A DNA stretch of 34,728 nt from CAIUKX01 sp964580965. Lineage in GTDB: Bacteria; Bacteroidota; Bacteroidia; Flavobacteriales_D; Crocinitomicaceae. The position numbers were made by a program, and so were the translations under genes. The stretch spans positions 1 to 34,728 of the forward strand of contig CAZOLZ010000018.1 of assembly GCA_964580965.1 (NCBI GenBank). The letters are read 5' to 3'. Below are positions 8,205-16,847 of the stretch, one piece after another (within the stretch, counting starts at the first letter, position 1; each line of letters opens with the position of its first letter). The notes beneath the pieces are model-generated. The model had not been told where the DNA came from. It did not search any database and worked only from the letters and a program-made list of their open reading frames with translations.

Positions 8205-9344
8205 TTAAAGTCCATTTTCCTTTAAATAATTTAAAATTTCAATTTCTTCTTCAATTAAAGCTTTACCTCTGCGACTCATCATTTTATTTGCGTATTCAAT
8301 CGCTTTATCAAACTTAAAGGTTACTCGCTCTTCAATACTATCCCACGAAAAAGAGGGAATAAATTTATCAGGAAAGCCACCACCAAAAACATTTACTGAA
8401 ACACCTATGACTGTAGCAGTATTAAACATCGTATTGATTCCACATTTGCTGTGATCTCCCATACAAACCCCCATAAACTGAATATCAGTTTTAACTTCTT
8501 GTTTAGCTTCATATGAATAGGTAGAAACATTGCCGTAGTTGTTTTTCAAATTAGATGTATTCGTATCTGCACCTAAATTGCACCACTCACCTATTAAAGC
8601 ATTTCCTAAAAACCCGTCATGCCCTTTATTTGAATATGCTTGAAAGATTACATTATTTAATTCTCCTCCAACTTTGCAGTGTGGTCCTAAAGTAACAGCT
8701 CCGTATACTTTAGTTCCTAATTTTAAAGCACTGGATTCATTCATCGCTAATGGACCTCTAACAATGGAACCTTCCATTATTTCAGCATCTTTACCGATAT
8801 AAATAGGACCTGCTTTTGTATTTAATATTGCACCTTCTATAACTGCTCCTTCCTCAATAAATATATCAGATTCTTTTCCGATAATTAAATTACTATTTGA
8901 TAACTCTTGAGAATCTCTTCCTGCAGTAATGGTTTTAAAATCATTTGCTAGGACAACATCATTTTTTTGATATAAATGCCATCTTTCAGTTATAATTACA
9001 GGCGCTTCACCTTTAAAGTTTACCTTTTTAGTTCCTTCACCAATTCGTGCTAACCAATTATTTTCAAATACCAACTCTTCGTCTTCAGAAAGGTGATAAA
9101 TAGCTGCAATCATATCTTCATTAGGGATTACAGATGCATTAACATCAATGATATCTGAATTTGACTTTGGATAAAGTTTACTTAAATAATCTTCTGTATT
9201 AAAACTGATTTCAGCATCAGATAAAAAGAATTTCCAACGCTCTTCATTTGTAAAAATCCCCATACGTAAACATCCAATAGGTCTAGTTAATGTCAATGGA
9301 GCAAATTTTAAATGTAATCCGTTATCGTTTAATTGAATATTCAT
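8205..9344 (-). CDS. GlmU-like putative sugar nucleotidyltransferase / acyltransferase
   Basis: The protein has 379 residues. The C-terminal two thirds (about 145-340) form a left-handed beta-helix of hexapeptide repeats, including IIGKESDIFIEEGAVIEGA and the segment NKGHDGFLGNALIGEWCNLGAD. The N-terminus has PLTLTRPIGCLRMGIFT, typical of the Bacteroidota GlmU-like family, but no glycine-rich loop of the GxGTRM kind that true GlmU pyrophosphorylases use. It may therefore lack nucleotidyltransferase activity, or use a different loop. The product of the hexapeptide domain would be an acylated or nucleotide-linked sugar, but the substrate is not known. It is the last gene of the comA cluster, 23 bp after the symporter gene. 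Confidence 0.75.
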   Translation of the reverse strand: MNIQLNDNGLHLKFAPLTLTRPIGCLRMGIFTNEERWKFFLSDAEISFNTEDYLSKLYPKSNSDIIDVNASVIPNEDMIAAIYHLSEDEELVFENNWLARIGEGTKKVNFKGEAPVIITERWHLYQKNDVVLANDFKTITAGRDSQELSNSNLIIGKESDIFIEEGAVIEGAILNTKAGPIYIGKDAEIMEGSIVRGPLAMNESSALKLGTKVYGAVTLGPHCKVGGELNNVIFQAYSNKGHDGFLGNALIGEWCNLGADTNTSNLKNNYGNVSTYSYEAKQEVKTDIQFMGVCMGDHSKCGINTMFNTATVIGVSVNVFGGGFPDKFIPSFSWDSIEERVTFKFDKAIEYANKMMSRRGKALIEEEIEILNYLKENGL

Positions 9345-9367
9345 AATTAAATCTTTTTAGCAGTAAT

Positions 9368-10867
9368 TTAAACTAAAGGTAATTCTTTTTTAGAAATAAA
9401 ATAAAGTCCGATAAAAGTCAATAAACCGTTTAAAATAAGTAACTCATGACTAAATCGATAACCAAATAAAATTGAGATTGAGTTTATAGAGATGACATAA
9501 CATATGATAGGACTTAAAATACATATGAATGGTACATATATTTCATTCAGCTTTCTTTTGGTTAAAATTCCAAAACTGAACAAACCTAATAAGGGTCCGT
9601 AAGTATAGCCTGCTATTGTCAAAATTGCTCCAATTATATCACTGTCTGGATTGTAAATAATGTATGAACGTGTTAGTAAAATTATAATTAAGAATAGTAA
9701 TGAAAAACCAATGTGAACTAAAAATTTAGAATGTTTTTGAAATTTTTCAGATTTGGTTTCATAGTCTAAAAAGTCAACACAAAAACCAGTTGTTAAAGCT
9801 GCTAAAGCACTATCTGCTGATGCGTATGATGAAGCAGTAATTCCTAACAAAAAGAAAACACCTGCAATTGTTCCAAAATGATTTAGAGCTAAAGTAGGAA
9901 ATACATGATCTGTAACTATTTTACCGTTTATTTGAGGTAATGCGATACCTTTTTGTTCAGAAAACACATACAATGCGCCTCCTAACAATAAAAATAGAAA
10001 GTTTACAAAAACTAAAACTGCAGTGAATGAAAACATATTTTTTTGGGCTTCTTTCAATGATTTACACGTTAAGTTCTTTTGCATTAAATCTTGATCTAAT
10101 CCTGTCATTGCAATTGCTAAAAACATTCCACCAAGGAATTGTTTTGGGAAGAATAAAGGTGATTTAGCATCGTCCCAGTAGAATATTTTTGTCATTGATT
10201 CTTGATTGATATTCACTTTTGAACTGATTTTGTTATATAAACCAATTAAATCAACATTTAAAAAGTTAGCTATTATGAATGTACAAATGACTACAGCACT
10301 TACTAAAAAAAATGTTTGAAAAGTGTCTGTATAAACAATTGTTTTAATCCCACCTTTAAATGTATAAACCCAGATAAGTAAAACTGTTATTAAAGCTGTT
10401 AACCAATAAGGAATCCCTAAATCTTCGAATAAAAATAGTTGAAGTACAAAAGTGGCAAGATACAAACGTATAGCGGAACCTAATGTTCTTGATAAAATGA
10501 AATAAGCAGCACCTGTCTTATAACTAGTATTTCCAAAGCGATCTTTTAAAAATTGATAAATTGAAACTAAATTCATTTTATAATAAAGAGGCATAAGTAT
10601 TTTGGCAATAACAATATAACCTATTACATAACCCAATACGATTTGAAAATAGGCCATACTTTCTGAATAAACTTTACCTGGAACAGATATAAAAGTAACA
10701 CCTGAAAGAGATGCTCCAATCATACCAAATGCTACTAAATACCAGGGGCTTTGTTTATCACCAGTAAAGAAAGATAAACTACTCATTTTTCGAGAAGTTA
10801 AAAATGAAATTATTACCAATATTAAAAAATAACTGATAAGTACTGTTGCTATAATTGTTGTTGTCAT
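9368..10867 (-). CDS. Sodium:solute symporter (SSS family)
   Basis: This is a 499-residue integral membrane protein with about 13 helices. Family hallmarks are GASLSGVTFISVPG (about 51-64), GGIKTIVYTDTFQTFF in the middle, MTGLDQDLMQKNLTCKS, and the Na+-site region TASSYASADSALAALTTGF. Length and helix pattern fit the SSS (PutP/SGLT) family. The substrate cannot be assigned from sequence: sugars, amino acids, sialic acid and carboxylates are all known in the family. It begins 4 bp after the WD40 gene ends and precedes the GlmU-like gene by 23 bp, so a link between uptake and sugar or sulfonate metabolism is possible. Confidence 0.9.
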   Translation of the reverse strand: MTTTIIATVLISYFLILVIISFLTSRKMSSLSFFTGDKQSPWYLVAFGMIGASLSGVTFISVPGKVYSESMAYFQIVLGYVIGYIVIAKILMPLYYKMNLVSIYQFLKDRFGNTSYKTGAAYFILSRTLGSAIRLYLATFVLQLFLFEDLGIPYWLTALITVLLIWVYTFKGGIKTIVYTDTFQTFFLVSAVVICTFIIANFLNVDLIGLYNKISSKVNINQESMTKIFYWDDAKSPLFFPKQFLGGMFLAIAMTGLDQDLMQKNLTCKSLKEAQKNMFSFTAVLVFVNFLFLLLGGALYVFSEQKGIALPQINGKIVTDHVFPTLALNHFGTIAGVFFLLGITASSYASADSALAALTTGFCVDFLDYETKSEKFQKHSKFLVHIGFSLLFLIIILLTRSYIIYNPDSDIIGAILTIAGYTYGPLLGLFSFGILTKRKLNEIYVPFICILSPIICYVISINSISILFGYRFSHELLILNGLLTFIGLYFISKKELPLV

Positions 10868-10871
10868 TTAT

Positions 10872-11762
10872 TTATACTTTAAAATCTTCAAAAGACCAAA
10901 TTATGGTACGCTTATCATCACTGACTGTTGCGAATTGATTTTGTTTCATAGGAATAATTTTATTGACCGAGTGTTGATGCCCACCTTCTTTAAAAGTTAT
11001 TTTGCCAAGAAAATTTAAATCATTGGCATTCCATAATTTGATTGATTTATCTCGACTAACAGAAACAATTGTGTTTAATTGTTTAAATAATTGTAAATCA
11101 TAAATAGCAAAATTGTGAGCAGGAATTGCTTTCAATACCTTTAAGTTATTATCTAAAACCCTTAAATAAGCATCTTTACCTCCAGTTAAAACAATTCCAT
11201 TTTCCAAAGGTAAAATACTTGTTATCCCTCCATTGTGAATGAAATTGGTATTTAATTCATTGAAATTAGTAGTGTCGAATAATCGGATATAACCATCTTG
11301 AGCGCCTATTGCTATAGTATCACCATTATTAATTGTTTTGATAACTCTTATTTTGCCAATATTTAATGGTAGAAATAAGAGTAACTTAAATGTTATACTA
11401 TCCCAAACAGAAATATTCCCATCTGCATCACCTAAATAAATCTGATTTTGGAAAGGGTTAATTTCAATAGAGAAAATAGCGGATCTATGTTGTTGGTAAT
11501 TTTTTAGTTCTTTTTTTTTATGATAGTCAATAATATGGAAACTTCCATTAGAGGATCCGATTAGAAGGAATTGGTTATTAAGCTTTTCGATAATGTAACT
11601 TGAAGCATCATTTTTAATTACAAAGGGAAGTTGTTCACCTGTTTTATGATCCCATGCAACCACATAACGATCTGCCGAAGCAGTTATTAAACTATCTTCA
11701 AAAAAAACGCCAGAGTAAATTGCTCCGGCATGTTTTTTTATTTCAAGAACTTTGTGTATCAC
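10872..11762 (-). CDS. WD40 repeat protein (seven-bladed propeller)
   Basis: This 296-residue protein has no signal peptide. Seven WD-like blade ends are visible in order: VVAWDHKTG, FHIIDYHKK, ISVWDSITF, IRLFDTTNF, LRVLDNNLK, IKLWNANDL and TIIWSFEDF. They give one complete beta-propeller, presumably a cytoplasmic protein-interaction platform with no catalytic role. The start codon is GTG (11762-11760), 8 bp after the comA-like stop, and its own stop lies 4 bp before the symporter start, so it is co-transcribed with both. The partner is unknown; the neighbouring enzymes are natural candidates. Confidence 0.85.
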   Translation of the reverse strand: MIHKVLEIKKHAGAIYSGVFFEDSLITASADRYVVAWDHKTGEQLPFVIKNDASSYIIEKLNNQFLLIGSSNGSFHIIDYHKKKELKNYQQHRSAIFSIEINPFQNQIYLGDADGNISVWDSITFKLLLFLPLNIGKIRVIKTINNGDTIAIGAQDGYIRLFDTTNFNELNTNFIHNGGITSILPLENGIVLTGGKDAYLRVLDNNLKVLKAIPAHNFAIYDLQLFKQLNTIVSVSRDKSIKLWNANDLNFLGKITFKEGGHQHSVNKIIPMKQNQFATVSDDKRTIIWSFEDFKV

Positions 11763-11770
11763 TTTTAATT

Positions 11771-12586
11771 TTACTCTTCCTCAACAGCATCTTCATCGTT
11801 AACTTGCTTTAACCTTTCTGAGTAATCAGCAGGTAAAAAATCAAAGAAAGTATCCCCTCTTAAACCTAGACGTAGGCATTCTAAAGGAATGATTTCATTA
11901 GGACCTATATTTCCCAAGTTTACATTTTCACCAAACAGTTTAATAAACCAAACTTGTTGATTCTTTTGAGGTGCTTCCCAAAGAATATCATTTGGATTAA
12001 CTTTAGAAATGATTTTATTGATTAAGTATGTATGTGCACTCCCACTTGGTCTGAAAACACCAACATTACCAGCTTCACGACCTTCAGCAATCACTTTCCA
12101 TGAACCTGCTTGTAATTCAGTACTCATCATCTTAACCCATTTATTAGGAGAGACAATGATACCGGAATCTTTAGAACCAACTTCAGACATCACTCTACGA
12201 TCTTTAGCAATACGTGCAATTAATTCACATTTTTCGTCATGATCCATAATAATAGATCCATCTGAAACTTCTGCTAAATCTAACTTGTATTTATCTAATA
12301 CTCGGAAATAATCTTCAACCATTCCTCTTGCATAGAAAGCTTCAAATAAAGTCCCACCGAAATATGGTTGAATTCCAGCTTCTTTGTATAAATTAATTTT
12401 ATCGAGAAGGTTGTTGGTAACATAAGCAGTACCAAAACCAAACTTTACAATATCTGTTAAGTGTCCGCTGGAATCAATAAAATTCTCAGTTTCTTTTAAA
12501 CTTAATCCTTTATCCATCATCATTGTAACTCCTTTTTCACGAGGTTTTACAGGTCTTTCTGGAATGTAAGATAATTCAAAATTCAT
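11771..12586 (-). CDS. comA: Phosphosulfolactate synthase-like protein (ComA family)
   Basis: This 271-residue TIM-barrel protein carries the ComA family landmarks GVTMMMDKGLSL, DIVKFGFGTAYV, GIQPYFGGTLFE, EVSDGSI, SEVGSKDSG, AEGREAGNVGVFR and LGLRGDTF. ComA joins sulfite to phosphoenolpyruvate to give phosphosulfolactate, the first step of archaeal coenzyme M synthesis; related proteins occur in plants and many Bacteroidota. The next enzymes (ComB phosphatase, ComC dehydrogenase) are not in this window. In Bacteroidota such a step could feed sulfolactate or cysteate, for instance for sulfonolipids, but this is inference. It is the first gene of a four-gene cluster and has a TAACTTTG box 16 bp upstream. 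Confidence 0.85.
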   Translation of the reverse strand: MNFELSYIPERPVKPREKGVTMMMDKGLSLKETENFIDSSGHLTDIVKFGFGTAYVTNNLLDKINLYKEAGIQPYFGGTLFEAFYARGMVEDYFRVLDKYKLDLAEVSDGSIIMDHDEKCELIARIAKDRRVMSEVGSKDSGIIVSPNKWVKMMSTELQAGSWKVIAEGREAGNVGVFRPSGSAHTYLINKIISKVNPNDILWEAPQKNQQVWFIKLFGENVNLGNIGPNEIIPLECLRLGLRGDTFFDFLPADYSERLKQVNDEDAVEEE

Positions 12587-12602
12587 ATTTAAAAATTTTG
12601 AG

Positions 12603-12610
12603 CAAAGTTA
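12603..12610 (-). promoter_or_regulatory. -7 box (TAACTTTG) of the comA-like cluster
   Basis: TAACTTTG on the minus strand fits TAnnTTTG and lies 16 bp upstream of the comA-like ATG. It separates that cluster from the upstream TPR gene, whose stop lies between 12655 and 12657. No TTG is seen at the -33 position. Confidence 0.45.
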
Positions 12611-12654
12611 ACTAAATATTATAACTATGCTAATCGGGTTAAATTAAAATATTA

Positions 12655-14055
12655 TTAATTATCAGCAATTTGAACCAATTCACTTTCATCCAATAATTCT
12701 GGGAACAAATCAAATAACTCCTTTGATTTCAATTTATCATGCATTACTGAAAAGTGAAAGAGGTGTTTTGATTCTTCTTTACGCCCTAATTTCCATAATA
12801 AATTTACTTTTAATAAAACTGGAGTACCAACAGTTTTATTATCGTATTTGTTTTCAAGGTATTCAAACGTCTCTAATATAGATACTTTAGATTTCAGTTT
12901 AACGTAGGAAACTAAACAGTCATTATCTTCAGAATCTAATTCTAGTGATAAAAAGTAGTTTTCTAGAGCTAAATCATATTCTTCTAATTTTTCATATGCT
13001 GTAGCTAGAACACAGAAGATAGATGCGTTTTCAGGGTCTAATTCTGCAGCTTTTAAAATTAAATTTACAGCACCTCTTGTATTTCCAAGTAGATCTTCTA
13101 CAATACCTAAACCTAACCATGCATCTGGCAAGTAAGGTGATAAATCGATACTTTGTTTATAATATCCTTGTGCCAATTTTAACTCGCCTAATTGTTCATA
13201 GGCCTCTCCAATATAACTTAAAGCCAATGGATCTTCTCCATCTATTTCCATACATTTATTGAAACTATCAATGGCTTTTAAATAATTTTCTTCAGATAAG
13301 TAGGCGTTTCCTATATTAAAATGTACAGGACCAAAATCCTCATTGATGATTATACAATAGTCATAAGCCCAAATAGCTTTTCTGAAATTTTCTGATTTAG
13401 AATAAGCATTTCCTAAATTATACCAAGCTGTAAAAGAATATGGATTTTCATCGATAAAATCTAAATAACTTTTGATAGCTTTGTCATATTCCATTATTTG
13501 ATCATAACAAAAGGCTATTTCGTAAATTGCTCCTTCGTTTTTAGGATTGTTTTGTATAGCTTCTTTTAAAACATCTATAGCTGTTTTAAAATCTTTTTGA
13601 TTTTCATATTCCATTGCAATATCAAGGTAAATTTCATCTCTTTCCTCTTTATCAGAATATTGAAGGGCTAACTTAAAATACTTAATAGCATTTTTAGAGT
13701 CTCTTAACTGACTAAAAACGGAAGCTTTAGTTAACAAAATTTCAACATTTGTTGCTTCGGCTTTTTCAATTTTAGAAAGAAGCTCTAAAGCCTCCTTAAG
13801 TTGACCTTGAGCGCCCATACCTTGTGCAAGTCTTAGAGAAAATAGTGTATTGAAAGAAAACTGGCCGAGAGCGTGTTCAGCACATTTAACAGCTTTTTTA
13901 TATTGATTAGTTACCAAATAATGATCAATAATTGCCTCCAAACGATCACTGTCTAAAAAACCGATTTCTCCGTTTATTAAATAGCTTTCAAAGATTTTCA
14001 AATCTTCATTCAAGTTTCCATCGTATAAACCACCTTCTTCTTCGTCTTCAAACAT
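12655..14055 (-). CDS. Cytoplasmic TPR repeat protein
   Basis: This 466-residue protein consists almost wholly of tetratricopeptide repeats from about residue 40 to 390. Clear units include FSLRLAQGMGAQGQLKEALE, AWYNLGNAYSKSENFRKAIW, VHFNIGNAYLSEENYLKAID and AWLGLGIVEDLLGNTRGAV. The first 25 residues are very acidic (FEDEEEGG), and no signal peptide or membrane segment is present. It is a scaffold or adaptor; no enzymatic domain is visible. The gene lies 68 bp upstream of the comA-like cluster on the same strand. A promoter-like box in that gap suggests partly separate transcription. Confidence 0.85.
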   Translation of the reverse strand: MFEDEEEGGLYDGNLNEDLKIFESYLINGEIGFLDSDRLEAIIDHYLVTNQYKKAVKCAEHALGQFSFNTLFSLRLAQGMGAQGQLKEALELLSKIEKAEATNVEILLTKASVFSQLRDSKNAIKYFKLALQYSDKEERDEIYLDIAMEYENQKDFKTAIDVLKEAIQNNPKNEGAIYEIAFCYDQIMEYDKAIKSYLDFIDENPYSFTAWYNLGNAYSKSENFRKAIWAYDYCIIINEDFGPVHFNIGNAYLSEENYLKAIDSFNKCMEIDGEDPLALSYIGEAYEQLGELKLAQGYYKQSIDLSPYLPDAWLGLGIVEDLLGNTRGAVNLILKAAELDPENASIFCVLATAYEKLEEYDLALENYFLSLELDSEDNDCLVSYVKLKSKVSILETFEYLENKYDNKTVGTPVLLKVNLLWKLGRKEESKHLFHFSVMHDKLKSKELFDLFPELLDESELVQIADN

Positions 14056-14155
14056 AACTTAAATTATATAACTATAAATTTAAATAATTTGAATGGTTAT
14101 TTACAATTTACTTAAGTTAATGTTATCAACTTTTAATTAACATTTACCATAATAA

Positions 14156-14192
14156 AAGAACCTTAATCTTTTTTGATACAAGAATGGTTCTT
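14156..14192 (-). terminator. Possible terminator after aroB
   Basis: AAGAACC (14156-14162) and GGTTCTT (14186-14192) form a 7-bp stem with a long 23-nt loop. On the minus strand it is followed by TTATT. It sits about 55 bp after the aroB stop and before the TPR gene. The long loop makes this a weak call. Confidence 0.35.
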
Positions 14193-14247
14193 GTTAAATA
14201 ATTAAATATTCAGTTTGTAAAACTTAAGAAATTACTCTTAGTATGAC

Positions 14248-15321
14248 CTAACTTTCAAAAGTATTTGTCAAATAATTTAAAGTATCTATGATTTGCTTTT
14301 CAGAAACTACTTGATTATAAATACCTTCTCCAATATTTTCCAATAAACAAGATAGTATTAATCCGTTATTATTTTTTTTGTCGTTTTTCATCAACGCTAC
14401 AACATTTCCAAAATTTTCTTTTTCTAGATCAATCATAGGGTATAAATTGATTAAAAATGATTCTATTTCTTTCCATTCACTTTGCTCCAGATTTCCTTGA
14501 CGATAAGAAATGTAAGATTCGGCTAACATTCCAATCCCAACAGCATGACCATGAGAAATAGGGGTTCTACTTAAACTATATCCTTCAATGGCGTGACCAA
14601 TCGTATGACCAAAATTCAATAATTTTCGTTGTCCTTTTTCTTTAGGATCAGCTTCTACAATTTCATTTTTTAAAGCAATAGATCGGTAGATGAACTCTGC
14701 ATTTAAAACTTTATCATTAGAGTTAATTTTAATTAATTCCTTCCAATAAATTTTATCTAATGCAAGACCGTGTTTCAGCATTTCTGCAAAACCTGACATG
14801 ATTTCTGTTGGTTCTAATGTTTGGCAAAATCTAGGATCTACAAAAACTGCTTGAGGGTTTGTGAAAGTTCCTAATTGGTTTTTATAAGGACCTAAATCAA
14901 TTCCAGTTTTACCACCTACTGAAGCATCAACCATCGCTAGTAATGTTGTTGGTATATTAATAAAATCAATACCTCTTTTATAAATTGAAGCAATAAACCC
15001 TCCCATATCAGTTACAACTCCACCTCCTAAATTAATGATCAAATCATTTCTTGAAGCTTCATATTCAGACAATGCTTCCCAAACTTGAAAACAAACTTCT
15101 AAGACTTTATTTTCTTCACCTGCTGGTAATAACATCACTTCAGCTTCTTTTAAACAATCAAATGAAGTAAGTAGGTGTTCCAAACAATATTCGTTACTGT
15201 TTTCATCTACAATAATGATTTTTTTTGCATTAGTATATTTTTCTGACAGTAACTCTTTGAAAGAACTATCAATTAAATCCCCTATCTCGATATTGTATGT
15301 ATTAGCTTTAATTTTTTGCAT
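14248..15321 (-). CDS. aroB: 3-dehydroquinate synthase
   Basis: AroB converts DAHP to 3-dehydroquinate, step two of the shikimate pathway, using NAD+ and a divalent metal. The protein has 357 residues, the usual AroB length. It shows the NAD-binding GGGVVTDMGGF (99-109), PTTLLAMVDASVGGKTG (124-140), GFAEMLKHG (177-185), and the metal-binding histidine motifs NFGHTIGHAIE (236-246) and SHGHAVG (256-262). No key residue appears missing. It is transcribed divergently from proline dehydrogenase with 92 bp between them; no other shikimate gene is nearby. Confidence 0.97.
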   Translation of the reverse strand: MQKIKANTYNIEIGDLIDSSFKELLSEKYTNAKKIIIVDENSNEYCLEHLLTSFDCLKEAEVMLLPAGEENKVLEVCFQVWEALSEYEASRNDLIINLGGGVVTDMGGFIASIYKRGIDFINIPTTLLAMVDASVGGKTGIDLGPYKNQLGTFTNPQAVFVDPRFCQTLEPTEIMSGFAEMLKHGLALDKIYWKELIKINSNDKVLNAEFIYRSIALKNEIVEADPKEKGQRKLLNFGHTIGHAIEGYSLSRTPISHGHAVGIGMLAESYISYRQGNLEQSEWKEIESFLINLYPMIDLEKENFGNVVALMKNDKKNNNGLILSCLLENIGEGIYNQVVSEKQIIDTLNYLTNTFES

Positions 15322-15401
15322 TTTAAAATGAAATTTTATTATTTTTTTAACAAAATTGAGTAATCATTAAACTTCTTAGAATCAAATATCAAAAAACCAA
15401 T

Positions 15402-15409
15402 TATTTTTG
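15402..15409 (+). promoter_or_regulatory. -7-like box (TATTTTTG) directly before the proline dehydrogenase ATG
   Basis: TATTTTTG fits TAnnTTTG and ends only 4 bp before the ATG at 15414, which would place transcription start at or next to the start codon. No TTG is seen 17-23 bp upstream, so this may be chance in AT-rich DNA. Confidence 0.3.
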
Positions 15410-15413
15410 TTTC

Positions 15414-16589
15414 ATGATAAACTTCGATAATACAGAAATTGCATTCAAAAATAAATCAGATAAAGATTTAAAACAAGCATATTGGCTTTTTAAAGCTGTC
15501 GCTAGTCCAACTTTTGTAAAACTTGGTAAGTTTGCAACTAATTTTGCAATTAATACAAAGTTGCCTATCAAATCATTAATTAAAAAAACAATTTTCAAAC
15601 AATTTTGTGGAGGAGAGTTTATCGATGAATGTGATCAAACAACTCAATCATTGTATGATTTTTCTATAAGTACTATTTTAGATTATTCCATAGAAGGAAA
15701 GACTACAGATGAAGATTTTGAAGCTACAGTAAATGAAATTATCGCTACAATTGAAAAAGGAAAATCAAATGAATCTATCCCTTTTGCAGTATTTAAAGTA
15801 ACTGGTATATCACGTTTTGATACCCTGGAAAAAGCAAATAAAGGTGAAAGTCATTTATCTGATAAAGATAAATTTGCTTTAAATGAAGTTAAAGAGCGTG
15901 TTGATCGCATCTGTAAAAAAGCTTTCGAAGCTGATCAACCAATTTTTATTGATGCAGAGGAAACATGGATTCAAGATACTATTGACCGTATTGTTCATGA
16001 AATGATGGAGAAGTATAATAAATCAAAAGCTATAGTTTTTAATACTTTACAAATGTATCGCCATGATCGATTAGTCTTTTTAAAAAATATGATTCAAGAA
16101 GCTAAAGTAAAAAATTACTTTTATGGTGTTAAGCTAGTTAGAGGCGCATATATGGAGAAAGAACGAGAAAGGGCTAAACAAAAGAATTACCCCTCTCCTA
16201 TTCAGCCCAATAAAGCAGCTACCGATAATGATTTTAACAATGCTTTAGCTTTGATTATTAAAAATATTGATGTTGTAAGTTTGTGTGCAGGAACACACAA
16301 TGAAGATAGTTCACTTTTTTTAACACAACTAATGAAAAAAAGTAATGTAGAGCTTGAAGATAATCACGTATATTTTGCACAATTGCTTGGTATGAGCGAT
16401 CATATTTCTTATAATTTATCTGATGCTGGATATAACGTTGCTAAATATGTTCCTTACGGTCCAGTTAACGAAGTTTTACCTTATTTGTTGAGAAGAGCTG
16501 AAGAAAATACATCTGTTGCAGGACAAACTAGTAGGGAATTAGATTTGATAACTAAAGAATTAAACAGAAGAAAAAAACTAAATAAATAG
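15414..16589 (+). CDS. Proline dehydrogenase
   Basis: PRODH oxidises L-proline to pyrroline-5-carboxylate with FAD and passes electrons to the respiratory quinone pool. This 391-residue protein is the single-function form, without the P5C dehydrogenase half found in PutA. The TIM-barrel signatures are YGVKLVRGAYMEKERERA (about 238-255), LCAGTHNEDS, and the C-terminal substrate-binding helix YVPYGPVNEVLPYLLRRAEE. The N-terminus (FDNTEIAFKNKSDKDLKQAY) looks like other Bacteroidota PRODH proteins, which supports the ATG at 15414. The partner P5C dehydrogenase is not in the window. The gene stands alone on this strand. Confidence 0.93.
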   Translation: MINFDNTEIAFKNKSDKDLKQAYWLFKAVASPTFVKLGKFATNFAINTKLPIKSLIKKTIFKQFCGGEFIDECDQTTQSLYDFSISTILDYSIEGKTTDEDFEATVNEIIATIEKGKSNESIPFAVFKVTGISRFDTLEKANKGESHLSDKDKFALNEVKERVDRICKKAFEADQPIFIDAEETWIQDTIDRIVHEMMEKYNKSKAIVFNTLQMYRHDRLVFLKNMIQEAKVKNYFYGVKLVRGAYMEKERERAKQKNYPSPIQPNKAATDNDFNNALALIIKNIDVVSLCAGTHNEDSSLFLTQLMKKSNVELEDNHVYFAQLLGMSDHISYNLSDAGYNVAKYVPYGPVNEVLPYLLRRAEENTSVAGQTSRELDLITKELNRRKKLNK

Positions 16590-16617
16590 TTGATATAAAA
16601 AATAATAATTATATTTG
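16590..16617 (+). promoter_or_regulatory. Promoter TTG-N17-TATATTTG of a candidate small RNA
   Basis: TTG (16590-16592) and TATATTTG (16610-16617) are separated by 17 bp, matching the Flavobacterium-type promoter TTG-N17-23-TAnnTTTG in both boxes. It begins right after the proline dehydrogenase stop and points into a short gene-free stretch that ends in a strong terminator. Confidence 0.6.
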
Positions 16618-16622
16618 TATCG

Positions 16623-16691
16623 ATTTAGGTGGTTAGGTTAGTTAGGTTTAGAAGAGTGAGAAGACGCCCGTTTTCTCACTCTTCTTTTTTT
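16623..16691 (+). ncRNA. Candidate small RNA with TTAGG repeats
   Basis: A consensus promoter at 16590-16617 would start transcription near 16623. About 70 nt later lies a perfect terminator hairpin (16651-16691). The body between them (16623-16650) contains almost no C and repeats TTAGG three times, as TTAGGTGG, TTAGGTTAG and TTAGGTTTAG. No ORF fits inside. The single-stranded GU/A-rich repeats suggest a binding platform for an RNA-binding protein or antisense pairing with C-rich targets. The alternative is that it is only the 3' end of the proline dehydrogenase message. I do not recognise a named family with confidence. Confidence 0.5.
16651..16691 (+). terminator. Strong intrinsic terminator
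   Basis: GAAGAGTGAGAA (16651-16662) pairs perfectly with TTCTCACTCTTC (16673-16684) across a 10-nt loop, followed by a run of seven T. It ends the candidate small RNA and any read-through from proline dehydrogenase. Confidence 0.9.
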
Positions 16692-16789
16692 ATACAACTT
16701 TAATACGGAATCCCTAATTAACTGCTTCAAATATTCAAACTAATATATATACTTATTTACAGGGGCTTTTCAAGCAACAGTAGTTAATC

Positions 16790-16822
16790 AAAAAAAGAAG
16801 GTCGCCAAAATTGACGACCTTC
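16790..16822 (-). terminator. Terminator of the helicase-typA operon
   Basis: On the minus strand GAAGGTCGTC pairs with GGCGACCTTC (one G-T pair) across a 6-nt loop, followed by seven T (A run 16790-16796 on the plus strand). It lies 25 bp after the typA stop. Confidence 0.9.
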
Positions 16823-16847
16823 GAAATATAAAAAATTAGCTTAGTTT

